In this document: piece after piece, positions 9,528 to 18,194 of the stretch
Position numbering within the stretch: the stretch's first letter is position 1
Layout of the letters: every line of letters starts with the position of its first letter
Source: Kribbella antibiotica
GTDB lineage: Bacteria > Actinomycetota > Actinomycetes > Propionibacteriales > Kribbellaceae
NCBI RefSeq assembly: GCF_004349055.1
Contig: NZ_SMKX01000001.1
Location: forward strand, 106,263-170,262
DNA: 64,000 nucleotides
Direction of reading: 5' to 3'
Translations under genes and position numbers: made by a program
The notes under the pieces: model-generated
What the model was told of the DNA's origin: nothing
The model's database searches: none
The model's input: the letters and a program-made list of their open reading frames with translations, nothing else

Positions 9528-12500
9528 GTGGATACGATCAAGCCGGGCGCTGCCCCCACCACTCCAGGCGTCGATTCGTCCAACAGTCGGCCGCCGAAGG
9601 AAGCCGGCCCACAGCGCGACCGGCCGTCGTTGTCCTTGCCGACAGCCGGTGGGGCTGTCCGCGGGATGGGCGAAAAGTTCGCCGCGAATCCGTTGACCGG
9701 TACCGCGTCCCTTACGGTGCCGATCGCCGTCACCGCCGCTCGTGCGGGTGGTACGCCCGAGCTGTCGCTGACCTACGACTCCGGCGGCGGCAACGGCCCG
9801 TTCGGCTTGGGGTGGTCGCTGGAGCTGCCGTCCGTGACCCGCAGGACCGACAAAGGCGTACCGCGCTATGTAGACGACGGCCCGCAGGCCGACGTCTTCC
9901 AGCTCAGCGGAGCGGAGGATCTGGTCCCGGTGCCCGGTACGGCGACCTATCGCCCGCGCACGGAAGGTCTGTCGTCACGCATCGAACGCATCGAGGAGCA
10001 GCGCTCCGGCGTACTGACCTGGCGGGTGACGACGACGGAGAACACAGTCAGCGTGTTCGGCAGCACCGACGCATCCCGAGTCTCCGACCCGAACGATCCG
10101 GGACGCGTCTATCGCTGGCTCCTGGACGAGACCATCGACGAGCGCGGCAACCGCATTCGGTACGACTACCAGGCCGATGGTGCCCAGCGGTATCTCAAGC
10201 GGGTTCGATACGGCAACCGGACCGCGACCGGCGACTTCTGCTTCGAGGTTGTTCTCGACTACGGCGAGCACGACCAGGCGCGGCCGACGCCGGACGAGAG
10301 TGGCCAGTGGACGACGCGGCCGGATGCGTTCTCGGTCCGGCGGTCCGGGTTCGAACTCCGGACCAAGCGATTGTGCAGCCGAGTGCTGATGTTTCACCGT
10401 CTGCCCGAGCTCGGCACCGATCCGGTGCTGGTCGCGTCGACCGATTTCGAGCACGCGCTTGAACCTGCGTCCACGAAGTTGACCTCCGTCACCCACTTCG
10501 GCTACCTCACATCGGAGGACGGCTATTCCCGTGAGAGGCTTCCACCACTGAGATTCGGTTACACCCCTCGCGTCGTCGCGCCTGTGCAGGGTGACCTGAT
10601 CGGTGCGCCGGAGGAGAACGGCTACCGATGGACCGATCTCGACGGCGAGGGCATTCCAGGGGTCCTCAGCGAGCAAGCCGGTGCCTGGTACTACCGGCCT
10701 AATCTCGGCGGCGGCGTGCTCGCTCCGCCGCGCGCAGTGGATCCGCTGCCCTCCGGAGGCAGACTCAACAAAGGCGCCAGACTGGGCGATCTCGCCGGCG
10801 ACGGCCGCCAGACACTGGCCGCCTTCGACGGCACAGCGCCGGGCTACCACCGTCGTACCAGTGACCGGAACTGGACCGACTTCTCGCCGTTCGATCGTTT
10901 GCCCCAGCTCGACTGGAACGACTCGAACCTGCGATTCGTCGACCTCACCGGTGACGGTCTGGCCGACCTACTGCAGACCAGTTCTGACGGGTTCACCTGG
11001 TTCCCCTCACTGGGTTTGCGCGGATATGACGACAGCTTCTGGCAGCCGGCGGCACGCACCGAGGACCATGGCCCGCGGTTGGTCTTCGCCGACCTGGCGC
11101 AGAGCATCTATCTCGCCGACATGACCGGCGACGGCCTCACCGATCTGGTCCGCATCGGCAACGGCGAGATCGGGTACTGGCCCAATCTCGGCCATGGCCG
11201 GTTCGGCGGACTGATCCGGATGGCGGCCGCGCCGGTGTTCGACCATCCCGACAAGTTCGACCAGCGGCGTGTGCGGCTGGCGGATGTGGACGGAAGCGCG
11301 CCGACCGATCTGCTGTACCTCGGGGAGCACGGCATCCGCGTCTGGTTCAACCAGGCTGGCAACTCGTGGAGTGCGCCGGAGTTGCTCGGTTGGGCGGGCG
11401 TCACCGAGCCCGACAGCGTCCAGTTGGTCGATCTGCTGGGCACCGGTACCGCATGTCTGGTCCGCGCCGAGCAGCGGCCGGACGGTGAGCCGCCGGTCCG
11501 CTACTTGGACCTGATGGCAGCCGGCAAGCCACACCTGATGACTACGGTGACTAGCGGGATGGGCTTGACCACGACGGTCCGCTACAGGTCGTCCACCACG
11601 TTCGCGCTGGCCGATGCGGCGGCGGGACGCCCGTGGCTGACCCACCTGCCCTTCCCCGTGCTCGTCGTTGCCGACACCACCGTCGAAGACGAGGTCGCTG
11701 ATACCAGGTTGGTGACCAGCTACCGCTACCGGCATGGCTTCTACGACGGGGCCGAGCGCGAGTTTCGTGGCTTCGCCTATGTGGAGCAACGCGACGCGCT
11801 GTCGTTCAGTGGTTCGGTCGACAGACTTTACCAACTGCCTGCCGTGGTGAAGCGATGGCAACACACCGGCTGGTATCCCGACGCCGACCAGATCAGCCGC
11901 CAGTTCCTCGACGAGTACTGGCGATCCGGTGCCGGCCCGCTGCTCCAGGACACGATCATCCCCGAAGGGTTGTCGGTTGAGGAGGAGCGAGAGGTGGTCC
12001 GCGCGCTGCGCGGCCATGCGCTGCGGGAAGAGGTCTTCACCGAGGATGAGGATGGCCGGCTGGGAAATCCGTACACCGTCACCGAAACGAACTACCGCCT
12101 GCGGCTCCTTCAGCCCAAGGGCGACGCTCCGTACGGCGTAGTGATCGCGCTGCCAGGCGAGACGATCACTGCGCACACCGAGCGCCATTCTGACGACCCG
12201 CGGATCGCGCATACCGTCGCACTGGACGTCGACGACTGGGGCAACGTTCTGCAGTCGGTCACCATCGCCTATCCACGGCGCACCGGTGACGATCCGGAGC
12301 AGGCACGCCAGTACCTGACCCTCAGCGAACACGACATCGTCAACGTGTCCGGAGCGACCGGGCCGTGGCGGATCGGGATCGGCGCCGGGTCCCGGACCTA
12401 CGAACTCGGCGGCCTGCCCCGGCACGCCGATATCTTCACTGCGCAGGAGATCAGCGACGGTCTGGCGATCGCCGACGACCTCCGCTTTCAGGACGAGGTT

Positions 12501-15500
12501 TCCGGATCGGTACCGCAGCGCCGCTTGCTCAGCCGGACCCGGCAGACGTACTACGCGTCGGATCTGAGCACGGAGCTGGGGTCGGAAGAGGTCTCGTTTC
12601 CGCTGCTGCCCTATCGCAGCTACGAGCAGGTATTCGACTCCGGCCAGGTGCCGCTCCTCTACGGCGACCGCGTCAGCGACACGCTGCTGATCGACGCCGG
12701 ATATGTCGAGGCACAAGGCCTTTGGTGGACGCCGTCCGGGCGGAATGTGTTCGATCCGGCCAGGTTCTACCTGCCGACGTCCTCGATCGATCCGTTCGGA
12801 TCTACCTGGCAGGTCGGCTACGACCGGCACCTGCTGCGCCAGGTACGGTTCGAGGACCCATTGGGCAACGTCAATCAGGCTGAGCTGAACTACCGGGTTC
12901 TCCAGGCCTGGTTGCTGACCGATCCCAACCTCAATCAGAGTGCGGTCCGGTTCGATCACCTGGGGATGGTGGTGGCCACCGCGCTGCTGGGCAAAGGCGA
13001 AGGAGACAGCCTCGATCTGTCGACGGCGGAGGCATCGGCCGCCGACCGGCCCAGCACCTGGCTGACCTATGACCTCGGCGTCCGCCCGGTCGTGGTCCGC
13101 ACCTTCGCGCGCGAGCTGCACGCGAAGGCCGGGCCGATCCAGGAATCCAAGGCCTTCAGCGACGGGACCGGCCGGACCATCCTCACTAAGGTCCAGGCCG
13201 AGCCCGCGACGGACGGCGCTCCACGGTGGATCGGCACCGGCCGCACGATCTACGACAACAAGGGGAATCCGGTCAAGAAGTACGAGCCGTACTTCGCCGC
13301 CGACAGCGGATTCGACACCGAGCCAGCGATGGTGCAAAGCGGCGTCACCACGATTCTGCGGTACGACGCGCTGTCCCGGCTGATCGGTACGGACTACCCG
13401 GACGGCACCTTCTCCAAGGTCGTCTTCGACGCGTGGGACCGGGAGGACTGGGACCGCAACGACACCGTTCTGGACAGTCAGTGGTACGCGAGCCGCGCGG
13501 TGCTGCCGGTGGACGATCCACGCCGGCAGGCGGCTGACTCGGCGGCTGGACATGCGGGGACGCCGACGCGTTCGTCGTTCGACACCCTCGGCCACGCGCA
13601 CGTGGTCCGCGCCGACAACGGGACGGGGTTCCTCGAGACGACGGTCGATCGCGATGTCCAGGGCAACGAGCGGTCGACCACGGACCCCCGCGGCCTCCGG
13701 GTGCTCGAGCAGCGTTTCGACATGCTCGGCCGAGTCGCTCACTCGATCAGCCCGGACTCCGGGCAACGGTGGCTGCTCGCGGACGTCGCGGGAAGCCCCG
13801 CGCACGGCTGGGACGACCGCGGAACGACGACCCGGGTCCGCTACGACCGGCTGCATCGCCCGACCCACTCGTACGCCGGTACCGTCGGTGGTCCGGAAAT
13901 ACTTCGGCTGCTGACCGTCTACGGCGAGCGCACCGCCGACGCGATCACCCACAATCTGCGCACCCGGCCCGCGATGGTTTTCGACGGAGCAGGGTTGCAA
14001 CGGACGGCCGAGATCGACTTCAAGGGCAACACGCTGATCGCGGAGCGGCGACTCGCGATCGACCCCCGGTCGGAGCCGGACTGGACCGACCTCGAGAACC
14101 TGAGTGAGCCGGACGACGTACTGTCCACGGCCGACGCTCTCCTGGAGGACGTCACCTATCGGACATCGACCACGTTCGACGCCCTCAACCGTCCCAGCTC
14201 GTCCACCAATGCCGACGGAAGTCGGACCCGTCTGCACTACAACGCCGGGAAGCTCCTCGAGACCGTGGAGACCCGGTCGGACGGTGCGGCCGCGTGGACT
14301 CCGGTCGTGACGAACATCGACTACAACGCGCGCGGCGAGCGCGTTCAGTTGGTGCGCGGGAACGGGGCCCGCACCGTCTACGGCTATGAGCCCGACACGT
14401 TCCGCCTGTCGTCGGTCGACACCACGGCTACGGACTCGGTCATCCAGACGCTGCGCTATACCTACGATCCGGTCGGGAACGTCGTACAAGTCGCGGATCC
14501 GTCGCAGGACACGGTCTTCTACCGCAACACCGCGGTCGGTTCGACCCGTAGTTATCGATATGACCCGGTCTACCGGCTGTCGAGTGCGTCCGGCCGGGAA
14601 CACATCGGCCAGACCGGCCAGCCCGCTGCGGCAGACCTCGACTTCGGCCCGCTGCCGCATGCCAACGACGGCACCGCGCTGCGGGAGTACACCGAGACGT
14701 ACCGGTACGACCCCTCCGGCAATCTGACCGAACTCGCCCATCTCGCCACGGCCGGAAGCTGGACCCGGCAGCACCTCATCGATGCCTCCAGCAACCGGCT
14801 GGTGGCCAACAGCATCCCCGGCGACGATCCCGGAACCTTCTCTGCTCGCTACACCTATGACGCCGCGGGCAACACCCTCACTATGCCCCATTTGCCGAGC
14901 GTGGACTGGGACGTCGAGAACCGGCTCGTGCATGCGGGACTCGGTGGTGGTGGTGACGCACATTACCAGTACGACGGGAGCGGCCATCGGATTCGCGCGA
15001 CCGTCACGCGGGCCGGCGCCACCGAGACCCGGATCTACCTCGGCTCGGTCGAGCTCTACGTCAAGCAGGTCGGTCAGTCGGCCCGGGTCCGTCGTGAGAC
15101 CTTACGAGCTGCCGACGGCGTGGCACTGATCGAGACGACGACCGTTGACGACGGCCGTCCGGTCGCGAACCCGGTACCACTGCGACGCTTCCAGCTCACC
15201 GACCACCTGGGTTCGGCCACCGTCGAGCTCGACGACTCGTCGAACGTACTCAGCTACGAGGAATACCACCCGTTCGGTACGACGTCCTTCCACTCGGCGC
15301 CCCGCAACAATGTGAGCCGCAAGCGGTATCGCTACACCGGCAAGGAACGTGACGAGGAGACGGGTTTCTATTACCACGGCGCGCGGTACTACGCTCCCTG
15401 GCTGGCCCGCTGGACCATCCCCGATCCGGCCGGGCTGGTGGATGGACCGGGGCGCTACTCCTATGCCAGGAACAACCCGGTGCGACTGGTCGATCCGACG

Positions 15501-16550
15501 GGTCTGGAAGGTGACGACCCGCAGCGGTGGCTGAGTCAGAGCCGGCCCTACTGGCAGGAGGTCACCGCGACGGGAGCCACCCGTGGCATCACCGACGGGC
15601 ATCGCGCGAACCTGGTCAAGGCCACCCAGATCTGGGGTGGGCCGGACGGCAAGATCCAGGCTGGGCACCTGGGCACGCCGTTCGTGATCACGCGGGCAGG
15701 GGAGAAGGGATTCGTCTTCGCCCAGAACGGTCCCGAGAACGCGAGAGATGCGAAAGGCGACAAGGCGATCGGCAATGCGGCCCGCGGCGCTGGGCAGTTT
15801 GCGCGGACGAACGAGGTCGATCTCACTGTTGCCCCAAGAACGAGGTACGGTGTGTCGCCCGACTCGCCCGCCTTTCTCGAGCCTGGGTTCAAGGATTTCA
15901 AGCTGCCGGCCGGCCCGACGGCGCCGAACGAAGGGCCGCGCGGTCAACTGCGGCTGCCGTTCGACCCGGAGGTCTTCGAACCCAAGCAGGGCCCGGCCGG
16001 TCCGTCGCCTCAGCTCGAGCTTCCGTTCGAGAAAGGTCTCGCGACCAAGGAACCGGCAGCGCCCGCCGCGCCGAAGCCACAGCAACTGAGTCTGCCCTCG
16101 GCCAAGAGGCAGGCAGTCGCGAGCGCTTCCCAGCCCCGGTCCTCCGGTATGACCGCCACCAGGGCGGGGAACGTGGGCGCGAGTGTCGCGCGCACAGTGC
16201 CGCTGGTCGCCGAGGCTGAGATCGCAACGAGCACCGCCGCGGTTTATGCGCATGCGTTGGGCTACACGGCGACCGGATCGGCGCTGACGACGGCCGCGGC
16301 GGCAGTCCCCGTGGCCGGTGCCGCAGTCGTCACCGGAGCGGCCGTCGGCAACCTGGCCGAAGCGTTTGCTACGCAACGCGGTGCCAGCCAGCCGACCGCG
16401 CAGGCGGCGGGTGTGGTCAGCGCGGCACTGGCGGGTGCCGGTGTCGGCGCTCTGGTCGGCTCCGCGGCGGGTGGGATCGGCGCGCTGCCGGGCGCAGCGG
16501 TTGGCGCGGCATTCGGTATGGGCGCCTACTACCTCAGCAAGATGTGGTGA
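9528..16550 (+). CDS. TcB-TcC fusion toxin (SpvB / TcdB-midN / Rhs core) with unrecognised C-terminal effector
   Basis: The start is taken as GTG 9528, 11 nt after AAGGAG (9511-9516), giving 2,340 aa; an in-frame start at 9456 has no ribosome site. Domains in order: SpvB (about 30-330; LSLTYDSGGGNGPFGLGWSL), FG-GAP-like and TcdB toxin mid-N repeats (about 360-700; DMTGDGLTDLVRIGNGEIGYW), RHS/YD repeats (about 1250-1900), and the Rhs-associated core (about 1934-1995; YRYTGKERDEETGFYYHGARYY, ending LVDPTG). In Tc toxins TcB and TcC form a hollow cage that holds the autoproteolytically released TcC C-terminus and docks on TcA. Here B and C are one polypeptide. The last 345 residues are the variable effector: an unrecognised domain (about 1996-2110), a Pro-rich linker with three QLxLP motifs, and a Gly/Ala-rich hydrophobic tail (2243-2340). 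No immunity gene is recognised next to it, which is normal for Tc toxins. Confidence 0.92.
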   Translation: MDTIKPGAAPTTPGVDSSNSRPPKEAGPQRDRPSLSLPTAGGAVRGMGEKFAANPLTGTASLTVPIAVTAARAGGTPELSLTYDSGGGNGPFGLGWSLELPSVTRRTDKGVPRYVDDGPQADVFQLSGAEDLVPVPGTATYRPRTEGLSSRIERIEEQRSGVLTWRVTTTENTVSVFGSTDASRVSDPNDPGRVYRWLLDETIDERGNRIRYDYQADGAQRYLKRVRYGNRTATGDFCFEVVLDYGEHDQARPTPDESGQWTTRPDAFSVRRSGFELRTKRLCSRVLMFHRLPELGTDPVLVASTDFEHALEPASTKLTSVTHFGYLTSEDGYSRERLPPLRFGYTPRVVAPVQGDLIGAPEENGYRWTDLDGEGIPGVLSEQAGAWYYRPNLGGGVLAPPRAVDPLPSGGRLNKGARLGDLAGDGRQTLAAFDGTAPGYHRRTSDRNWTDFSPFDRLPQLDWNDSNLRFVDLTGDGLADLLQTSSDGFTWFPSLGLRGYDDSFWQPAARTEDHGPRLVFADLAQSIYLADMTGDGLTDLVRIGNGEIGYWPNLGHGRFGGLIRMAAAPVFDHPDKFDQRRVRLADVDGSAPTDLLYLGEHGIRVWFNQAGNSWSAPELLGWAGVTEPDSVQLVDLLGTGTACLVRAEQRPDGEPPVRYLDLMAAGKPHLMTTVTSGMGLTTTVRYRSSTTFALADAAAGRPWLTHLPFPVLVVADTTVEDEVADTRLVTSYRYRHGFYDGAEREFRGFAYVEQRDALSFSGSVDRLYQLPAVVKRWQHTGWYPDADQISRQFLDEYWRSGAGPLLQDTIIPEGLSVEEEREVVRALRGHALREEVFTEDEDGRLGNPYTVTETNYRLRLLQPKGDAPYGVVIALPGETITAHTERHSDDPRIAHTVALDVDDWGNVLQSVTIAYPRRTGDDPEQARQYLTLSEHDIVNVSGATGPWRIGIGAGSRTYELGGLPRHADIFTAQEISDGLAIADDLRFQDEVSGSVPQRRLLSRTRQTYYASDLSTELGSEEVSFPLLPYRSYEQVFDSGQVPLLYGDRVSDTLLIDAGYVEAQGLWWTPSGRNVFDPARFYLPTSSIDPFGSTWQVGYDRHLLRQVRFEDPLGNVNQAELNYRVLQAWLLTDPNLNQSAVRFDHLGMVVATALLGKGEGDSLDLSTAEASAADRPSTWLTYDLGVRPVVVRTFARELHAKAGPIQESKAFSDGTGRTILTKVQAEPATDGAPRWIGTGRTIYDNKGNPVKKYEPYFAADSGFDTEPAMVQSGVTTILRYDALSRLIGTDYPDGTFSKVVFDAWDREDWDRNDTVLDSQWYASRAVLPVDDPRRQAADSAAGHAGTPTRSSFDTLGHAHVVRADNGTGFLETTVDRDVQGNERSTTDPRGLRVLEQRFDMLGRVAHSISPDSGQRWLLADVAGSPAHGWDDRGTTTRVRYDRLHRPTHSYAGTVGGPEILRLLTVYGERTADAITHNLRTRPAMVFDGAGLQRTAEIDFKGNTLIAERRLAIDPRSEPDWTDLENLSEPDDVLSTADALLEDVTYRTSTTFDALNRPSSSTNADGSRTRLHYNAGKLLETVETRSDGAAAWTPVVTNIDYNARGERVQLVRGNGARTVYGYEPDTFRLSSVDTTATDSVIQTLRYTYDPVGNVVQVADPSQDTVFYRNTAVGSTRSYRYDPVYRLSSASGREHIGQTGQPAAADLDFGPLPHANDGTALREYTETYRYDPSGNLTELAHLATAGSWTRQHLIDASSNRLVANSIPGDDPGTFSARYTYDAAGNTLTMPHLPSVDWDVENRLVHAGLGGGGDAHYQYDGSGHRIRATVTRAGATETRIYLGSVELYVKQVGQSARVRRETLRAADGVALIETTTVDDGRPVANPVPLRRFQLTDHLGSATVELDDSSNVLSYEEYHPFGTTSFHSAPRNNVSRKRYRYTGKERDEETGFYYHGARYYAPWLARWTIPDPAGLVDGPGRYSYARNNPVRLVDPTGLEGDDPQRWLSQSRPYWQEVTATGATRGITDGHRANLVKATQIWGGPDGKIQAGHLGTPFVITRAGEKGFVFAQNGPENARDAKGDKAIGNAARGAGQFARTNEVDLTVAPRTRYGVSPDSPAFLEPGFKDFKLPAGPTAPNEGPRGQLRLPFDPEVFEPKQGPAGPSPQLELPFEKGLATKEPAAPAAPKPQQLSLPSAKRQAVASASQPRSSGMTATRAGNVGASVARTVPLVAEAEIATSTAAVYAHALGYTATGSALTTAAAAVPVAGAAVVTGAAVGNLAEAFATQRGASQPTAQAAGVVSAALAGAGVGALVGSAAGGIGALPGAAVGAAFGMGAYYLSKMW

Positions 16551-16589
16551 ACGTGCGCCGGAAACGCTCAAAGACAACTCTGAAAACCC

Positions 16590-17363
16590 TTAAGTTGCGG
16601 CGAGGGATGCGACCAGGGAGCGGGCTTCGTCGAATCCGGCCGCTGCCGGGCTGGTCCCCACCGCGGAGACGACCGTGGCAAGGGTCCGGCGGTCGTGGGC
16701 GTACATCCCTTTGCTTGTCTCCTGGCTGCAGACCAGGAATCCGGTCACGGCGGTGGCCACCGTCTGGTTGCCGAGCAGGAGCGCGGCATGGGCCAGATGC
16801 ACGAGGTCGACGTGTTGTTGCTCCAGATCGCCGATCTCGGTGCGGATTCCGAGCGCGCCTAGGAGGAGGGGGACTGCCTCGATTGTCCGGCCGAGAGCGA
16901 GGAGGGATACTCCCATGCCGCTGAGGCCGTTGCCGGTCAGGTTCACGATTCCAACGCTCGGCGCCAGCGCCACGACGCGGAGGAATTCGAGACGGGCTGC
17001 GGCTGGCTGGCCCTCACCGAGTAGGAGAAACCCGAGTTCTTGCCGCGCGTAGGCCTCGAGCGACGTCGTGTTGGCCGCGAGCGCCATGGCGAGGGCTGTC
17101 TCGAGGTGAGGCCTGGCTGCCACCAGGTTGTTCTCCTTGAGGCTGACGATACCGAGGAACGCATGGGTATTCATCACGACGTCCATCAGCCCCGCCGTCG
17201 TGGCCGCCGCCAGCGCGTCTTCAAAGAACCTGCGGGCGGGGACGACCTCGTGCTGCATCTCATGCTCGCGGCCCCGTCTGAACAGCTCGTCGATGCGCTG
17301 ACGTTCGGTCAGGTGCTGGCCGGCTTCAACTTGATCCGCCATGGGACAACTATTGCCGATCAT
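16590..17363 (-). CDS. Tetratricopeptide-repeat protein
   Basis: This 257-aa, Ala/Leu-rich, all-helical protein has about five TPR-like pairs (e.g. ARRFFEDALAAATTAG, ARPHLETALAMALAAN, EAYARQELGFLLLGEG). It resembles the C-terminal sensory half of LuxR/LAL-type regulators but has no ATPase or HTH domain of its own. It may be a stand-alone TPR protein or a remnant of such a regulator. ATG 17342 is an alternative start (MADQVEAG); neither start has a clear ribosome site. It is convergent with the TcB-TcC gene, whose stop is 39 bp away. No function is assigned. Confidence 0.7.
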   Translation of the reverse strand: MIGNSCPMADQVEAGQHLTERQRIDELFRRGREHEMQHEVVPARRFFEDALAAATTAGLMDVVMNTHAFLGIVSLKENNLVAARPHLETALAMALAANTTSLEAYARQELGFLLLGEGQPAAARLEFLRVVALAPSVGIVNLTGNGLSGMGVSLLALGRTIEAVPLLLGALGIRTEIGDLEQQHVDLVHLAHAALLLGNQTVATAVTGFLVCSQETSKGMYAHDRRTLATVVSAVGTSPAAAGFDEARSLVASLAAT

Positions 17364-17488
17364 GCTGCGAGGAGTAGGGGATTTCTTGACTCCGTCCGGT
17401 TGTGGGTCGAGACGACGGCGACCGCCGGCGCGACCCCTGCATGTGATGTGTGTTCCACGGGGCCATCCCTTCGCTACGTAGGAGATTT

Positions 17489-17776
17489 GTGGCGGTCAGG
17501 CGTCGAGGTTGTTCGATGCGCGACGAGCCTCGAGCAGTCGGCCTGAAGGCGGACGAGTGGGCGAACGGGCACATCGTGTCGCGCCCGGACGGTGTCGTGA
17601 ACCCGCTGATTCGCCTGACCTGCAAAACCGGGACCGGCGACATTCGGCCGCCGCGCACCACCTGCGCGTCCGAGGGCACGCCATGGGTATCCACCTGGGA
17701 GGACAAGGCAGAGGCCTATATCTACAGGGGTGCCAACACGATCACGGCTGTCGGTGCGACGGACTGGAACGGCTGA
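17489..17776 (+). CDS. Small hypothetical protein or C-terminal gene remnant
   Basis: This frame is about 95 aa if it starts at GTG 17489 (AGGAG just upstream), or 86 aa from ATG 17516. From about 17540 on, codon third positions are strongly G/C and the sequence looks protein-like (e.g. IRLTCKTGTGD, TPWVSTWEDKAEAYIYRG), with two Cys about 17 residues apart. Upstream of that the codon bias fades, so it may be the 3' end of a decayed gene. I do not recognise the family. The 230 bp that follow, up to the tRNA-Lys terminator, show nothing. Confidence 0.4.
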   Translation: MAVRRRGCSMRDEPRAVGLKADEWANGHIVSRPDGVVNPLIRLTCKTGTGDIRPPRTTCASEGTPWVSTWEDKAEAYIYRGANTITAVGATDWNG

Positions 17777-18006
17777 CACGGTCCGACTGACTCTGTGGGC
17801 TCCGTACGGCGACGTGCGGGGCAGCAGGGTGTCGGCGTCGGAGCTGGCTGGGCACCGGGCGTTGGCAACGGCGGCCGAAGGCGAGAACCCTGGAAGTCAG
17901 CAACGATGAGCAGCGATGTGACATGACGCACGGTCACGATCAGATCAAGACGGGCGGATGGCCGCCGGATCAAATGAGTGCGTTTTGAGTGTGTGCGGGC
18001 AACACG

Positions 18007-18043
18007 AAGGCCCGGTGCACATTGCGATGTGTGCCCGGGCCTT
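18007..18043 (-). terminator. Intrinsic terminator after tRNA-Lys
   Basis: AAGGCCCGG pairs with CCGGGCCTT around an imperfect inner stem (TGCAC/GTG). It lies 8 bp beyond the 3' end of the minus-strand tRNA-Lys, where a terminator is expected. Confidence 0.75.
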
Positions 18044-18051
18044 AATGTTTG

Positions 18052-18124
<73 letters not shown>

Positions 18125-18194
18125 ATGTTCTTTTGTGGTCTTGCCTTCCAACGAAGAGGAGCTTAGCAGGGGTTTTGGGGAGATGTGAAATCGG

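Noticed and set aside
11007..14987. 1,326-aa minus-strand open frame
   Set aside because: It is antisense to the TcB-TcC fusion, which has SpvB and Rhs domains. Long antisense frames are expected from the strong G/C third-position bias.
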